Source: Syntrophaceae bacterium
GTDB lineage: Bacteria > Desulfobacterota > Syntrophia > Syntrophales > Smithellaceae
Assembly: GCA_018436925.1 (NCBI GenBank)
Contig: JAHDKI010000006.1
Coordinates: 1 to 64,000, forward strand
DNA length: 64,000 nt
Reading direction: 5' to 3'
Below, one piece after another: positions 18,277-26,965 of the stretch (position 1 is the stretch's first letter; every line of letters begins with the position of its first letter). Position numbers and translations under genes: made by a program. The notes under the pieces were generated by a model. It made no database searches, was not told where the DNA came from, and worked only from the letters and a program-made list of their open reading frames with translations.

Positions 18277-19017
18277 TCAGCGGTTGTTCGGGCAGGCCTT
18301 CACGCACTCGTCGCAATCGAGCCAGTAATCATGGCCGGCCGTGTTGATGACGCGCTCGATGTGCTTGAGTGCATCGGGCCCTTTGAGCGCGATTGGATAA
18401 ATGGCGTGCTTGATCGTGTGGCCCATGCACACCATCTTTTGAAACGCGCCGTCAGGCGTAAAGGCCGCAGGCGGGCAGGCCTTCTGGCAGGCATGGCATT
18501 TCGGCGGACAGGGGTCTTCCGTGATAACAGGGTCGCCGGGGATTTCCGCGTCCGTCACCACCGCGGCCAGCCGCAGCCGGCCTCCGTATTCGGGATGATA
18601 AACCTGACCGCTGCGGCCGAACGCGCCCAGCCCCGCAAAAACCGCCGCGTGCTTAAGCGACAAAAGCCCCCAGGGTTCGGCTCCCGAAAAGACCATCGGC
18701 GCATAGCTGGGAACCATGATTGCGCGATGCTTGCCCTGCGCTTCGAGAAAGTTGCACAGATCGAGGCTGATCGTATCGAGTTGACGGTAAACCGTATGAT
18801 AGGTGCGATGAAGACCGTAAAGATTATAATCGGGTGAATCGAGCACACCGCGCGGAACCGGGATACCGAAGACAATGACCGTTTTCGCGTTTTTGCAGAC
18901 ATTTTGCGGATGATGCTTTTCGGGCGCCTCGCTGAAGCGGTCAACAGATGCGAAACCCGCCACGGCCACGCGGTTTTTCAGATAGCCGGCAATCGTTTCC
19001 TTCAGCGCGCTTACCAT
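18277..19017 (-). CDS. 4Fe-4S double-cluster protein related to epoxyqueuosine reductase
   Basis: 246 residues with QueG-like features: a cobalamin/flavin-type fold around FAGLGAFGRSGQVYHPEYG and two cluster motifs (CPPKCHACQKACP and CDECVKACPNN). It stops soon after the second cluster and lacks the HEAT-like C-terminal region of true QueG (usually over 300 residues), so I do not call it QueG. The start at 19017 has GGAGGTCGATT before it; a longer reading to 19152 is unlikely. It may belong to the electron-transfer neighbourhood of iorAB. Confidence 0.8.
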   Translation of the reverse strand: MVSALKETIAGYLKNRVAVAGFASVDRFSEAPEKHHPQNVCKNAKTVIVFGIPVPRGVLDSPDYNLYGLHRTYHTVYRQLDTISLDLCNFLEAQGKHRAIMVPSYAPMVFSGAEPWGLLSLKHAAVFAGLGAFGRSGQVYHPEYGGRLRLAAVVTDAEIPGDPVITEDPCPPKCHACQKACPPAAFTPDGAFQKMVCMGHTIKHAIYPIALKGPDALKHIERVINTAGHDYWLDCDECVKACPNNR

Positions 19018-19184
19018 AATCGACCTCCATACCTCAACGGAGTTGGTCTGACATGATGCTCGAAATACCCGCCAATACGACCATTTTTTGTCGATATTTT
19101 CAACAAAACAAATAAAGGCAACGACTCTTGAGTTCGGCGCATGCCGGATCAAACCGTTGCCTGTATTCCATGCATCCTAATTTC

Positions 19185-20309
19185 TTAGTTTCCCGGCTGC
19201 AGTGTTACAGCCACATCCTGCGTCTTGCCGTCGCGCAGAATCGTGACCGTCACGGTGTCTCCCACGGCGAATTCATCCAGACGCGACTGCAAGCGGCTGA
19301 CCGTTTCCACCTGCTTTTGATTAACCGCGGTAATGATATCTCCCGGCGTCACTTCTCCGCGGCGGGAAACGGTCGCGCCGACAAGCCCAGCGCGCTCAGC
19401 CGCCGATCCCGGCAAAACCCGCAACACCAAAATGCCGTCGATGCGTAAGACGTCCTTCATCCGGTCGTTTAACCGCTCGTCGAGTTCGACGCCCAGAGAA
19501 GGGCGGATAAACCGGCCGTGACGGATGAGTTCCGGAACAACGCGATTGACCGTATCGACCGGCACCGCGAATCCGATGCCGGCGCTTGCTCCGCTGGGGC
19601 TGTAAATCGCCGTGTTGATGCCGATGAGGCGTCCGGCCGAATCCAGAAGCGGCCCGCCGGAATTCCCCGGATTGATCGCCGCATCGGTTTGAATCAGATG
19701 CTCGATGGTTCCGCCATTGCCGGAAAGCGACCGGTCGAGCGCCGACACGATCCCCGTGGTGAGCGTCCAGTCAAGCCCGAAGGGATTGCCGATGGCAAAC
19801 ACTTTCTGCCCCACTTTCAAATCGAAGCTGGTTCCCAAAGGTACGGGCGGCCGCCGCTTAAAGCCCACACCGATGCGCAGCACCGCGATGTCGTGCGCTG
19901 GGCTTGCGCCGACCAGCGCGGCGCGGTAATCGCTGCCGTCGCTGAGTCTTACTGTCGCTTCACTGGCATTTTCAATGACATGATAGTTCGTGATGACATG
20001 GCCTGCGTCGTCCCAGATAAAGCCGGAGCCCGTCCCGCGCGGCACGGTGAAAACGTTGCGCGTCCAGAAATCGCGCACCTGCGCCCGGGTGGTGATAAAG
20101 ACCACCGAATCGCGCGCTTTCTCAAAAAGCTCGATCGTCGATTTTTCATCGGCGGCCAGATCGCCCCTGGCGGCAACAGTGCGCGGTGCGGCGTCGGGTT
20201 TGGGCGAAAACCAGCGCCGGATATCCTGCGCGCCTCCCAGGTACAGCCACAGAATCAGAAAACCCAGCGCAATCAGCATCAGGCGGAAATAGATCCGGCC
20301 TCGCGACAT
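19185..20309 (-). CDS. Membrane-anchored HtrA/DegS-like serine protease with one PDZ domain
   Basis: 374 residues. An N-terminal membrane anchor (about 9-26) is followed by a trypsin-like domain with the triad His110 (TNYHVIEN), Asp140 (HDIAVLRI) and Ser217 (NPGNSGGP), and one PDZ domain (about 275-370). The anchor plus a single PDZ resembles DegS/HhoB-type periplasmic proteases in envelope quality control. It lies 27 bp downstream of htpG, so both may respond to protein-folding stress. Confidence 0.93.
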   Translation of the reverse strand: MSRGRIYFRLMLIALGFLILWLYLGGAQDIRRWFSPKPDAAPRTVAARGDLAADEKSTIELFEKARDSVVFITTRAQVRDFWTRNVFTVPRGTGSGFIWDDAGHVITNYHVIENASEATVRLSDGSDYRAALVGASPAHDIAVLRIGVGFKRRPPVPLGTSFDLKVGQKVFAIGNPFGLDWTLTTGIVSALDRSLSGNGGTIEHLIQTDAAINPGNSGGPLLDSAGRLIGINTAIYSPSGASAGIGFAVPVDTVNRVVPELIRHGRFIRPSLGVELDERLNDRMKDVLRIDGILVLRVLPGSAAERAGLVGATVSRRGEVTPGDIITAVNQKQVETVSRLQSRLDEFAVGDTVTVTILRDGKTQDVAVTLQPGN

Positions 20310-20336
20310 AGCAACACCCTTTCTTTGTATAATGAC

Positions 20337-22250
20337 TTACCCGGCAAGCGATCCGGCCATCAGATCGCCGATCAGCTTGCTGAAGCGCGAGGGATTATCC
20401 ACTTTTCCGCCTTCGGCAATCACGGCCAGGTCGTAGAGCAGCTGGCTGTAATCTTTCAAAACCGCCGCTTCGCGGTCTTTTTCAAACACCTGCCGGATTT
20501 TCGTTAAAAGCGGATGGTCCATGTTGAGCTCAAGCGCCCTTTTCGTTTGCGGCACATTCTGGCCTGTCGCGCGCAGGACCTTTTCCATAAACGCGCTCAT
20601 GTCATACACATCGCCGGTGAGACACGCGACGGAATCTTTAAGGTGTGTGGAGGGCTTGACTTCTTTGACCTTGTCATCAAGCGACGTTTTGAGAAATTCG
20701 AAAAGCGGTCCGAATGACTCTTTCTTTTTGTCATCGACCGCCTGTCCGTCCAGATCGCCCTTTTCCGCGCTTTTAAACGGCTTTTTATCGAATTCATTGA
20801 GATCGCGGATCACCCACTCATCAATGGGATCGTTCATGAGCAAAACTTCATAATCTTTGTCTTTGAGACGCTCCAGATGCGGGCTGTTGGCCAGCATGGT
20901 CAGGTTTTCGCCGGTGATGTAGTAAATATCGTTTTGATCCGTCTGCATGCGCGAGACATAATCGGCAAGCGATATCCACTGGCCGTCGGACTTGGTTGTT
21001 TTATAGCGCAGAAGCCCGCCAATCTTTTCACGGTTTTCAAAATCGGCCGACACGCCCGATTTAAAGATGGGGCCGAATTCGGCGTAAAACTGCTCATACT
21101 TGTCTTTGTCGAGGCCGGCTAAAAGCTCCAGAACCTTCTTGACCAGATTCTTGCGGATGTTTTTCACCAGCGTGTTGTGCTGAAGAATCTCGCGGCTGAC
21201 GTTGAGGTTGAGATCCGGCGCGTCCACCACGCCTTTAATAAAACTTAAATAAGGCGGCATCAGATCGGCGCAGTCATCCATAATAAAGATGCGCTTGGAA
21301 TAAAGCGCAATGCCGTGCTTGCGCTCGGGTGCAAACAGATGAAAAGGCGCTTTAGACGGAATGTACAAAAGCGCGCTGTATTCCGTCGTGCCTTCCAGCT
21401 TCAGATGCAGTCTCGCCAATGGCGGGTTCCAGTCGTGGCTGATGTGCGAGTAAAACTCGTTGTATTCCTCATCCGTCACTTCGGATTTGTCTTTGGCCCA
21501 GATGGCCTTTTGGGAATTGAGCGTTTCCTCCTCGATCACCGTTTCGGTTTTGTCTTTTTCGGGCTTGCCGTCTTTGTCCAAAACCGGCTTGCTCTTTTTC
21601 ACATCCATTCCAATCGGATAGGCTACAAAATCGGAATGCTTTTTCACGACATTGCGAATCACCCATTCTTTCGTGAAGTCCTGCTCGTCGTCTTCGGCCT
21701 TTTTAAGCTTCAAGATGACAGACGTGCCGCGGGCAGGCTTTTCCACCGCTTCGATGGAATAGGTGCCGTCGCCCGTCGATTCCCATTTCGTCGCCTGATC
21801 GCTTCCAGCCGCGCGGGTGAGAAGCGTGACTTTCTCCGCCACGACAAACGCGCTGTAAAACCCCACGCCGAACTGGCCGATCAGCTCCGGCGCGAGCGTC
21901 GCGTCTTTTTTGGCCGCATCCATCGCTTCCAGAAATCCGGCTGTGCCGCTTTTGGCGATGGTGCCGATATTTTCCACCACTTCATCATACGTCATGCCGA
22001 TGCCGTTGTCGGAAACCGTCAGCGTCCGGGTGTCCGGGTCCACTGCGATTTTGATTTTGAATTCCGTATCGTCGCCCAGAATCGACGAATCGAGCTGCGA
22101 TTTGAAGCGGAGCTTGTCGATGGCGTCCGATGCGTTCGATATCAATTCCCGCAGAAAGATTTCCGGATGCGAATACAGAGAATGAATAATGATGTTGAGA
22201 AGCTGGTTGATTTCCGTTTTAAAAGCGTGCGTTTCCTTGCGAGCGTCCAT
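20337..22250 (-). CDS. htpG: Chaperone HtpG (Hsp90)
   Basis: 637 residues, full length. The GHKL ATPase has EIFLRELISNASDAIDKLRF, DNGIGMTYDE and GQFGVGFYSAFVVA. Middle- and C-terminal domains follow. Ribosome site AGGAGG is placed just before the ATG. HtpG is an ATP-driven cytosolic chaperone. A possible sigma-70-type promoter lies about 60-90 bp upstream. It heads a likely two-gene unit with the HtrA-like protease. Confidence 0.98.
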   Translation of the reverse strand: MDARKETHAFKTEINQLLNIIIHSLYSHPEIFLRELISNASDAIDKLRFKSQLDSSILGDDTEFKIKIAVDPDTRTLTVSDNGIGMTYDEVVENIGTIAKSGTAGFLEAMDAAKKDATLAPELIGQFGVGFYSAFVVAEKVTLLTRAAGSDQATKWESTGDGTYSIEAVEKPARGTSVILKLKKAEDDEQDFTKEWVIRNVVKKHSDFVAYPIGMDVKKSKPVLDKDGKPEKDKTETVIEEETLNSQKAIWAKDKSEVTDEEYNEFYSHISHDWNPPLARLHLKLEGTTEYSALLYIPSKAPFHLFAPERKHGIALYSKRIFIMDDCADLMPPYLSFIKGVVDAPDLNLNVSREILQHNTLVKNIRKNLVKKVLELLAGLDKDKYEQFYAEFGPIFKSGVSADFENREKIGGLLRYKTTKSDGQWISLADYVSRMQTDQNDIYYITGENLTMLANSPHLERLKDKDYEVLLMNDPIDEWVIRDLNEFDKKPFKSAEKGDLDGQAVDDKKKESFGPLFEFLKTSLDDKVKEVKPSTHLKDSVACLTGDVYDMSAFMEKVLRATGQNVPQTKRALELNMDHPLLTKIRQVFEKDREAAVLKDYSQLLYDLAVIAEGGKVDNPSRFSKLIGDLMAGSLAG

Positions 22251-22307
22251 AGGTCCTCCTGAAATCTTTATCTTTTTCCCCGATGCAGGGTTTTTATTCG
22301 GCGGCGA

Positions 22308-22336
22308 TAAATTGGCAATGAAATTGAGGTTGTCAA
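22308..22336 (-). promoter_or_regulatory. Possible htpG promoter
   Basis: On the minus strand, a perfect TTGACA (22336-22331) is followed after 17 nt by an A/T-rich AATTTA (22313-22308). The position suits htpG. No CIRCE element was seen. Confidence 0.35.
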
Positions 22337-22345
22337 GTCGTGGCG

Positions 22346-22399
22346 GGGACCGATCTCAAACCTACAAACATCGACTCTAGGGCACATTCCCCGAACCCG
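22346..22399. repeat. Diverged copy of a dispersed intergenic repeat
   Basis: This sequence shares ccgatc, acatcgac, tagggc and ccgaac blocks in the same order with the repeats at 38392-38448 and 43432-43487, with many substitutions between the blocks. I read it as a decayed third copy. Confidence 0.5.
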
Positions 22400-22520
22400 T
22401 CTTTTTCTTGCGCTTTTTGCTTTCAAGTTGTTTGTTCTGTTGTATTTTTTCTTGCAATGGCTTTGTAAAGTTGTAATATGACGGGCCTTCTTAATTTGCC
22501 GTATCTAATAAGGAATATTC

Positions 22521-22715
22521 ATGTCTGCACCGCAAACTATTCTGACGTTGGTTGAAACATTCGAACATAACCCGGGGGCTTACAGGTCCGGCAAAGATAA
22601 CGAAACACAAATACGCAGGGCGCATTCCCCGAATGCGCCGCATATTCCGGCGTGTTCAGGGAGCACGCCCAACAAAGATAATGGAAAAAGTTCGCCCAAA
22701 ACGAAAAATTTTTAA
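22521..22715 (+). pseudogene. N-terminal remnant of a type II/IIG restriction-modification gene
   Basis: The first about 33 residues, including LVETFEHNPGAYRSG and NETQIRR, look like the start of Eco57I/type IIG-like methyltransferase-nucleases, whose next residues normally form the nuclease core. Here the match ends at about 22619, exactly where two palindromic hairpins begin (22619-22669), and the frame continues as unrelated sequence to a stop at 22715. The rest of the gene is absent. I infer a deletion or replacement at the palindromes. The recognition of the family rests on one short motif. Confidence 0.45.
22619..22669. repeat. Pair of short palindromes
   Basis: Two adjacent perfect hairpins: 9-bp stem 22619-22627/22631-22639 (loop CCC) and 6-bp stem 22649-22654/22664-22669. 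Both follow the pattern GGCG..TTC...CGCC, which also ends the 57-bp dispersed repeats. They interrupt the restriction-modification remnant. Confidence 0.7.
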
Positions 22716-22727
22716 GGAGGGAATGGA

Positions 22728-23171
22728 ATGAGAATTCTCATGGTTACTTTGTGTCTTTTTGCCGCCTTATCGCTATCCGCTGACGCCGCAGAATTGTACC
22801 GATGTCTGGACCTTGACGGCAATATCATTATCACCAGCACGCCTCAAGACGGGATGAAGGATTGCAAGCTGAAGGATTCCTCTGATGATTCAGCACAGGA
22901 CAAAAGAGAACAAAAACAATATTCGCCCGCGGCAACCGATCGCCATAGTTCGCCGGATGATGATAAATTACGCAGGCAATGCGCAAAGCTCGAACATTAC
23001 CGGGCGGAAGCAAGAACTTATTGCGAGGGAATTCCGCAGAGCTATAAAAGCAACAACGAAGCGATGAAAAAGGCGGCGCAAGACCGGATGGCATCATCCA
23101 TCGGCAGCGCCAGTCAAAACTGCGACTATTACAGCGGCCTGGTCAGAGAATTAGAGGCAAAATGCCGTTAA
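22728..23171 (+). CDS. Secreted DUF4124-like protein
   Basis: 147 residues with a signal peptide (cleavage near ADA-AE, about residue 21), then a short DUF4124-like module (ELYRCLDLDGNIIITSTPQ) where the substrate-like 'YRW.D..G....S..P' pattern is recognisable, then a charged helical tail with four cysteines. A strong AAGGAGGGAATGGA ribosome site precedes the ATG. Likely periplasmic; function unknown for the family. Confidence 0.75.
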   Translation: MRILMVTLCLFAALSLSADAAELYRCLDLDGNIIITSTPQDGMKDCKLKDSSDDSAQDKREQKQYSPAATDRHSSPDDDKLRRQCAKLEHYRAEARTYCEGIPQSYKSNNEAMKKAAQDRMASSIGSASQNCDYYSGLVRELEAKCR

Positions 23172-23960
23172 TCATGAAATATTAAATAAAGTGCGCTGTT
23201 CGATTTCATTTCGATAGTTCATTGTAGCGATGATAAAGGTTCAGCGTCAGATAGACGCCGCCGACAGCAAATCGACAAACTGGTTTATGGGCACTCCGAT
23301 TTGACCCCGGCGGAATGTGTGTCAAAGAACACGGGAAACGCTATTTATGAATTGACCGTTTGACAGGAATGCTTACGAAGGCAGCTTGCGCATGGAAAAC
23401 CTGAAGATAAAGAATATGGAACACCTCCCGAAAATGCCGGAAGAGGAACCTCTTCTTTCCTTTTCGCATCTTGCTTTATCGTCCGACGCGGACAGCATCG
23501 ACGACACCGAATCGGTTTTCGGATTTCCCGAAACGAAAGAAACGCAGCTGTATGAAACAGGCTATCTGGCGAAAATATTTCTTCGATGCTGAATAAACAC
23601 CTTACGCCCCAAAAGGATAAGCGTCTGTTTGATTTGCCATGCTGCTTCGTCATCCACGACTATGCTTCATATAGCGCGACTAAAAATACACGCTGTGAAA
23701 ATTCAAGCTGACCGCTTCAGGGCCGATGCCGGAAACTTTTACGCCACCTTCTGATGTTCCTGAAGAAAAAAGAAGGCAGCATCGTTTATGATCCTGCCTT
23801 CCTTGTTGCTGATTTTTGCACGACGCATTAAATCTATGATCGCCTGCAGCAGCCAGGGAAAATACACGCCCCGGCACAACTGAAAAAGCACAATCGGCGG
23901 TCATCGCGGGGCTTGCAGATGACCCCCTGATGTCGAATGCTTATCCGCTTTGAGTTGCCT
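23172..23960. other. Long intergenic region, mostly without recognisable content
   Basis: About 790 bp between a plus-strand and a minus-strand gene. Apart from a weak open frame at 23392-23592 (listed separately), I see no gene. Composition is mixed, and short stretches look like decayed coding sequence, so it may be a scar of lost genes. Confidence 0.4.
23392..23592 (+). CDS. Possible small acidic protein, unsupported
   Basis: A 66-residue frame starting MENLKIKNMEHLPKMPEEEP. Composition is protein-like and acidic, but there is no good ribosome site and no recognisable domain. An overlapping minus-strand frame (23345-23653) is richer in cysteine and arginine and less protein-like. I list it only because nothing else explains the region. 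Confidence 0.25.
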   Translation: MENLKIKNMEHLPKMPEEEPLLSFSHLALSSDADSIDDTESVFGFPETKETQLYETGYLAKIFLRC

Positions 23961-24749
23961 TTATTTCTTTGACCGCCAGGCCGGTTCGTTGTGCATGCGC
24001 CCGCCGTCAATCACAATCGTTTCGCCCGTCACATAACTTCCCGCCGCAGAGGCCAGAAAAACCACGATGCCGCCCAGTTCCTCGGGCTCGCCGAGGCGCA
24101 GCATGGGGATTTGGGCGATCGCTTTGGCGTTGACCTCCGGGTTTTTCCAAAGCGCTTCGCTTAAGCGCGTTTTAATGATGCCCGGCGCAATGGCGTTGAC
24201 CCGGATATGGTACTGCCCCCATTCCTTGGCCATCGTCTGCGTGAGCATGACCACGGCCGCCTTCGAAGCGCAATACACGCCCAGCTCGCCCGCCCGGAGG
24301 CCGCCGATGGACGACGTATTAATGATCGATCCGCCGCCTTGTTCTTTCATGATTCTGGCGGCCATCTGGCTTAAGACGAAGATGCTCTTAAAATTGACAG
24401 TCATCGTGATGTCGAAGGTTTTTTCATCCTGGTCCATCATCGGTCCGAAATAGGGATTGGTGCCGGCATTGTTGACCAGAATATCCAACCGACCGAATTC
24501 CTTCATGACCTGATCAATAAGCGCCCGGCACTCCTCCGTTTTGCCGACATGCGCCGCAATGGCCCTTCCCTTCACCCCTTTAGACGATATTTCCGCGGCG
24601 ACGACTTCGAGATCGGCGATTTTACGGCTGCTGACCACCACATGCGCGCCTGCGTCCGCCATGGCCAGGGCCGCGGCCCGTCCGATACCCCTGCTGCCGC
24701 CTGTAACCACGGCAACTTTTCCTTCAAGAGAGAATTGGGACAGATCCAT
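23961..24749 (-). CDS. Short-chain dehydrogenase/reductase (FabG-like SDR)
   Basis: 262 residues of classical SDR. It has the nucleotide-binding TGGSRGIG (about 16-23), NNAG, the catalytic serine in NTSSIGG and Tyr-Lys in YCASKAA, and the C-terminal family end VTGETIVIDGG. It oxidises or reduces an alcohol or ketone with NAD(P). The substrate is unknown; the sequence resembles acyl or hydroxyacyl-type members. The start at 24749 has AGAAAGGAA upstream and begins at the conserved N terminus; the longer reading is unlikely. No operon partner: about 230 bp separate it from the DUF362 gene. Confidence 0.92.
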   Translation of the reverse strand: MDLSQFSLEGKVAVVTGGSRGIGRAAALAMADAGAHVVVSSRKIADLEVVAAEISSKGVKGRAIAAHVGKTEECRALIDQVMKEFGRLDILVNNAGTNPYFGPMMDQDEKTFDITMTVNFKSIFVLSQMAARIMKEQGGGSIINTSSIGGLRAGELGVYCASKAAVVMLTQTMAKEWGQYHIRVNAIAPGIIKTRLSEALWKNPEVNAKAIAQIPMLRLGEPEELGGIVVFLASAAGSYVTGETIVIDGGRMHNEPAWRSKK

Positions 24750-24977
24750 GATGTTTGTTCCTTTCTCCAGATAATAGTTTTCACAACGGAATTTGCATAG
24801 CACACACAAGCAGGCGGGTCAAAGACGCAGGCGGAAGCAGGAACCAAAAGGAACGCCCTAAATTTTTTTAGTCAACAGACCCGATGTGTACAGGGGAAAC
24901 GTTCTTTAAGCGTGACGCCGAAGGCGTAAAATTCTTTTTGAAGTCATAAAACGGCCATGCGCCTTTCCGGCCCTGTT

Positions 24978-26147
24978 TTAACAAGGTGGACCGTACCAGT
25001 CTTTGAGCATCCCGTAAGGCACCAGGCTCGGCCTGGCAAACGGCCTTACGACTCCGGCCAGGCTTTCTCCAACAATCGCAATGTCCTCCATACGGCGCGG
25101 CTTCATTCCGGCCTTCCAGGCCCACTGGAAGGTGTCGATTTCCTCCGGCATAAAGCCCATCACACGGGCGGCAACCATATCCGTGGCCAGTGCATTGGTC
25201 CCTGCAATGATCAAATTCATTCTGACAGACTTGCCGCCCTGCGCGGTCGAAGGACCATTGCCTTCCATGGCCATGGTGGCATCGATGACATTGAGGCCGA
25301 TTTTATTGGCCTTAACCATATCAATGATGGCTGTGGACGTTCCGGTCGGTTCCAGTTCACTGGCCCTGCTGTGCACGGCCGACCGGACCGATCCGTACAC
25401 CAGGCCGGGGTAGGCGCCGATGCCCACGTTTTTCATCGCCAGCGTCACGCCGGCCAGTGTGTGCGTCTTCATCATCGGCATCGAACACACCATATCGGCA
25501 TGGTAAAGCGCTTCGTGAAGATGGATTTCCTTAAAGACAAAATTATCCGGAATGCCCAGCTTCATTATTTTTCCCACATGCAGGTTGACCAGGGGAACCT
25601 CTATTCTGTGTGACAGGTCGCAATATCCCAGCGCGCTAAACACGTCATCCTGAATCGCCTGGAGATCCTGATAGCCTCTGGCGCTGCAGACATTGCCTTT
25701 TACAAACACCTTCACATTGCGCCAGGACGCCACACTGGCCTCTCCGATAGAAACGTTTTTCCCCGCTTTTTTCATCAGACAGGCCAGAGCTTCGACCACA
25801 AGCGGCTTGGTCGTATCGGCAGGCGACAGGTTCAGCAGGTTCGGCTTGAGCAAGATATTTTCTTTCCCCGCGGCAACCTGATGGATCCCTCCGATCAGAT
25901 CAATCGCGCGGGTTACGGCGTAATCGATGCCTTTGGCGTCGCTCCATTTTTCATTCACCTTCACGATACTGACAAGCGGTTTTGGGTCTGAATAATACAG
26001 AGGGTAAGGCGTATAGGAAGCGGGAGCAATTTCAAATTCCTGCTCACGGACGTCGCCCGACGGCATGGCATGCCTTGAGCATCCCAGCATGGTGCTCAGG
26101 CACAACAACGAACCCTGCTTTAAAAGTTGCCGTCTGGTCAGATGCAT
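24978..26147 (-). CDS. DUF362 protein with a Tat-like lipoprotein signal
   Basis: 389 residues. The N terminus has twin-arginine-like TRRQLLKQG and a lipobox-like MLGC at about 20-23, so it is probably exported and lipid-anchored. The body is DUF362 (KENILLKPNLLN; MMKTHTLAGVTLAMKNVG), a family often seen with iron-sulfur proteins, of unknown reaction. No ferredoxin cysteine motif is present. It lies 8 bp downstream of the ADC-like lipoprotein gene, so the two are probably co-transcribed and act in the same compartment. Confidence 0.82.
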   Translation of the reverse strand: MHLTRRQLLKQGSLLCLSTMLGCSRHAMPSGDVREQEFEIAPASYTPYPLYYSDPKPLVSIVKVNEKWSDAKGIDYAVTRAIDLIGGIHQVAAGKENILLKPNLLNLSPADTTKPLVVEALACLMKKAGKNVSIGEASVASWRNVKVFVKGNVCSARGYQDLQAIQDDVFSALGYCDLSHRIEVPLVNLHVGKIMKLGIPDNFVFKEIHLHEALYHADMVCSMPMMKTHTLAGVTLAMKNVGIGAYPGLVYGSVRSAVHSRASELEPTGTSTAIIDMVKANKIGLNVIDATMAMEGNGPSTAQGGKSVRMNLIIAGTNALATDMVAARVMGFMPEEIDTFQWAWKAGMKPRRMEDIAIVGESLAGVVRPFARPSLVPYGMLKDWYGPPC

Positions 26148-26155
26148 GCGTGCGC

Positions 26156-26965
26156 CTATCGGAAAGCCCCCAGGCCGAAAGATAGGGGAAAGGTGTTTTT
26201 AAAGTAATAGGCTAAAACCATTTCCGACGGCTTCAAGCCGAAGACCTTCGCCAGCCGCTCCGAGTGCGCCCCTGCGGCCTGAGGGTCGCACAGAAGACGC
26301 GCGCTTCCGGTTCTGACGATGATGCGATCCGGATAGATTCGCGATACCTCCAGCAGATTGGCTTTGCCGCCGAAGTCGGGCTCATAGACTTTGCCGTCCA
26401 ATAAATTAAAATTCGGCAATCCCCGAAGTTTTTCAAACCATTGCGATTCGGACACAGAAACATCGTTTCGCTCTTTGGCGGCAAGCTCAAGGGTCATAAC
26501 GGTTTGGTTGTTGAGCTTCAGTATCCCGGTATAGGTGGACGGTTCGCGGACAAGGTCGATATCGCCCATGATTTTCGGAAAACCGAGGTATTTGATCCCT
26601 TTAACCCGGGCATCATCCGACGTCACCGGCATGGTCAGACAATGCCATCCCGTTTTGCCTTTGTATTTCGCCAGAAGCGAAACCGCCACTTCGCGGTAGG
26701 GTTTTGTTCCCTTGTCCATTTTATAGTAGTCCATCACAAAGGCCATCATCAACGGTTCATCCGGCATGTCGAAGACGAGAGGCAGCAAATCGCGATAGGC
26801 GGCGGTGTCCTGAGTTTTATAAAATACAAACAGGCCGTCAAATTCGTAATACGTGTAAGGACGCTCGAAATGGGCGCATCCGGCCGCAAGCAACAAACAA
26901 ACACAGCCGAAAGCCGTCAGAAACGACTGAAGCATTTTTTTTACATTCACAGTCCTATCCCCCAA
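26156..26965 (-). CDS. Lipoprotein resembling acetoacetate decarboxylase family
   Basis: 269 residues with a lipoprotein signal (CVCLLLAAGC) and a body similar to the acetoacetate decarboxylase fold: YREVAVSLLAKYKG, TMPVTSDDARVKG and the segment GFPKIMGDI, which aligns with the GFPKK region around the active-site lysine. An exported, lipid-anchored version is unusual because the known enzymes are cytoplasmic. Whether it keeps decarboxylase activity is open. Start choice is uncertain (26965 or a few codons later). Confidence 0.62.
   Translation of the reverse strand: MGDRTVNVKKMLQSFLTAFGCVCLLLAAGCAHFERPYTYYEFDGLFVFYKTQDTAAYRDLLPLVFDMPDEPLMMAFVMDYYKMDKGTKPYREVAVSLLAKYKGKTGWHCLTMPVTSDDARVKGIKYLGFPKIMGDIDLVREPSTYTGILKLNNQTVMTLELAAKERNDVSVSESQWFEKLRGLPNFNLLDGKVYEPDFGGKANLLEVSRIYPDRIIVRTGSARLLCDPQAAGAHSERLAKVFGLKPSEMVLAYYFKNTFPLSFGLGAFR

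Noticed and set aside
18277..19152. Full-length QueG at the longer start
   Set aside because: The extra residues lack similarity and a ribosome site; the protein also lacks the QueG C-terminal region.
21315..22262. Plus-strand frame of 315 codons
   Set aside because: Antisense to htpG, a highly conserved gene; no recognisable domain or ribosome site.
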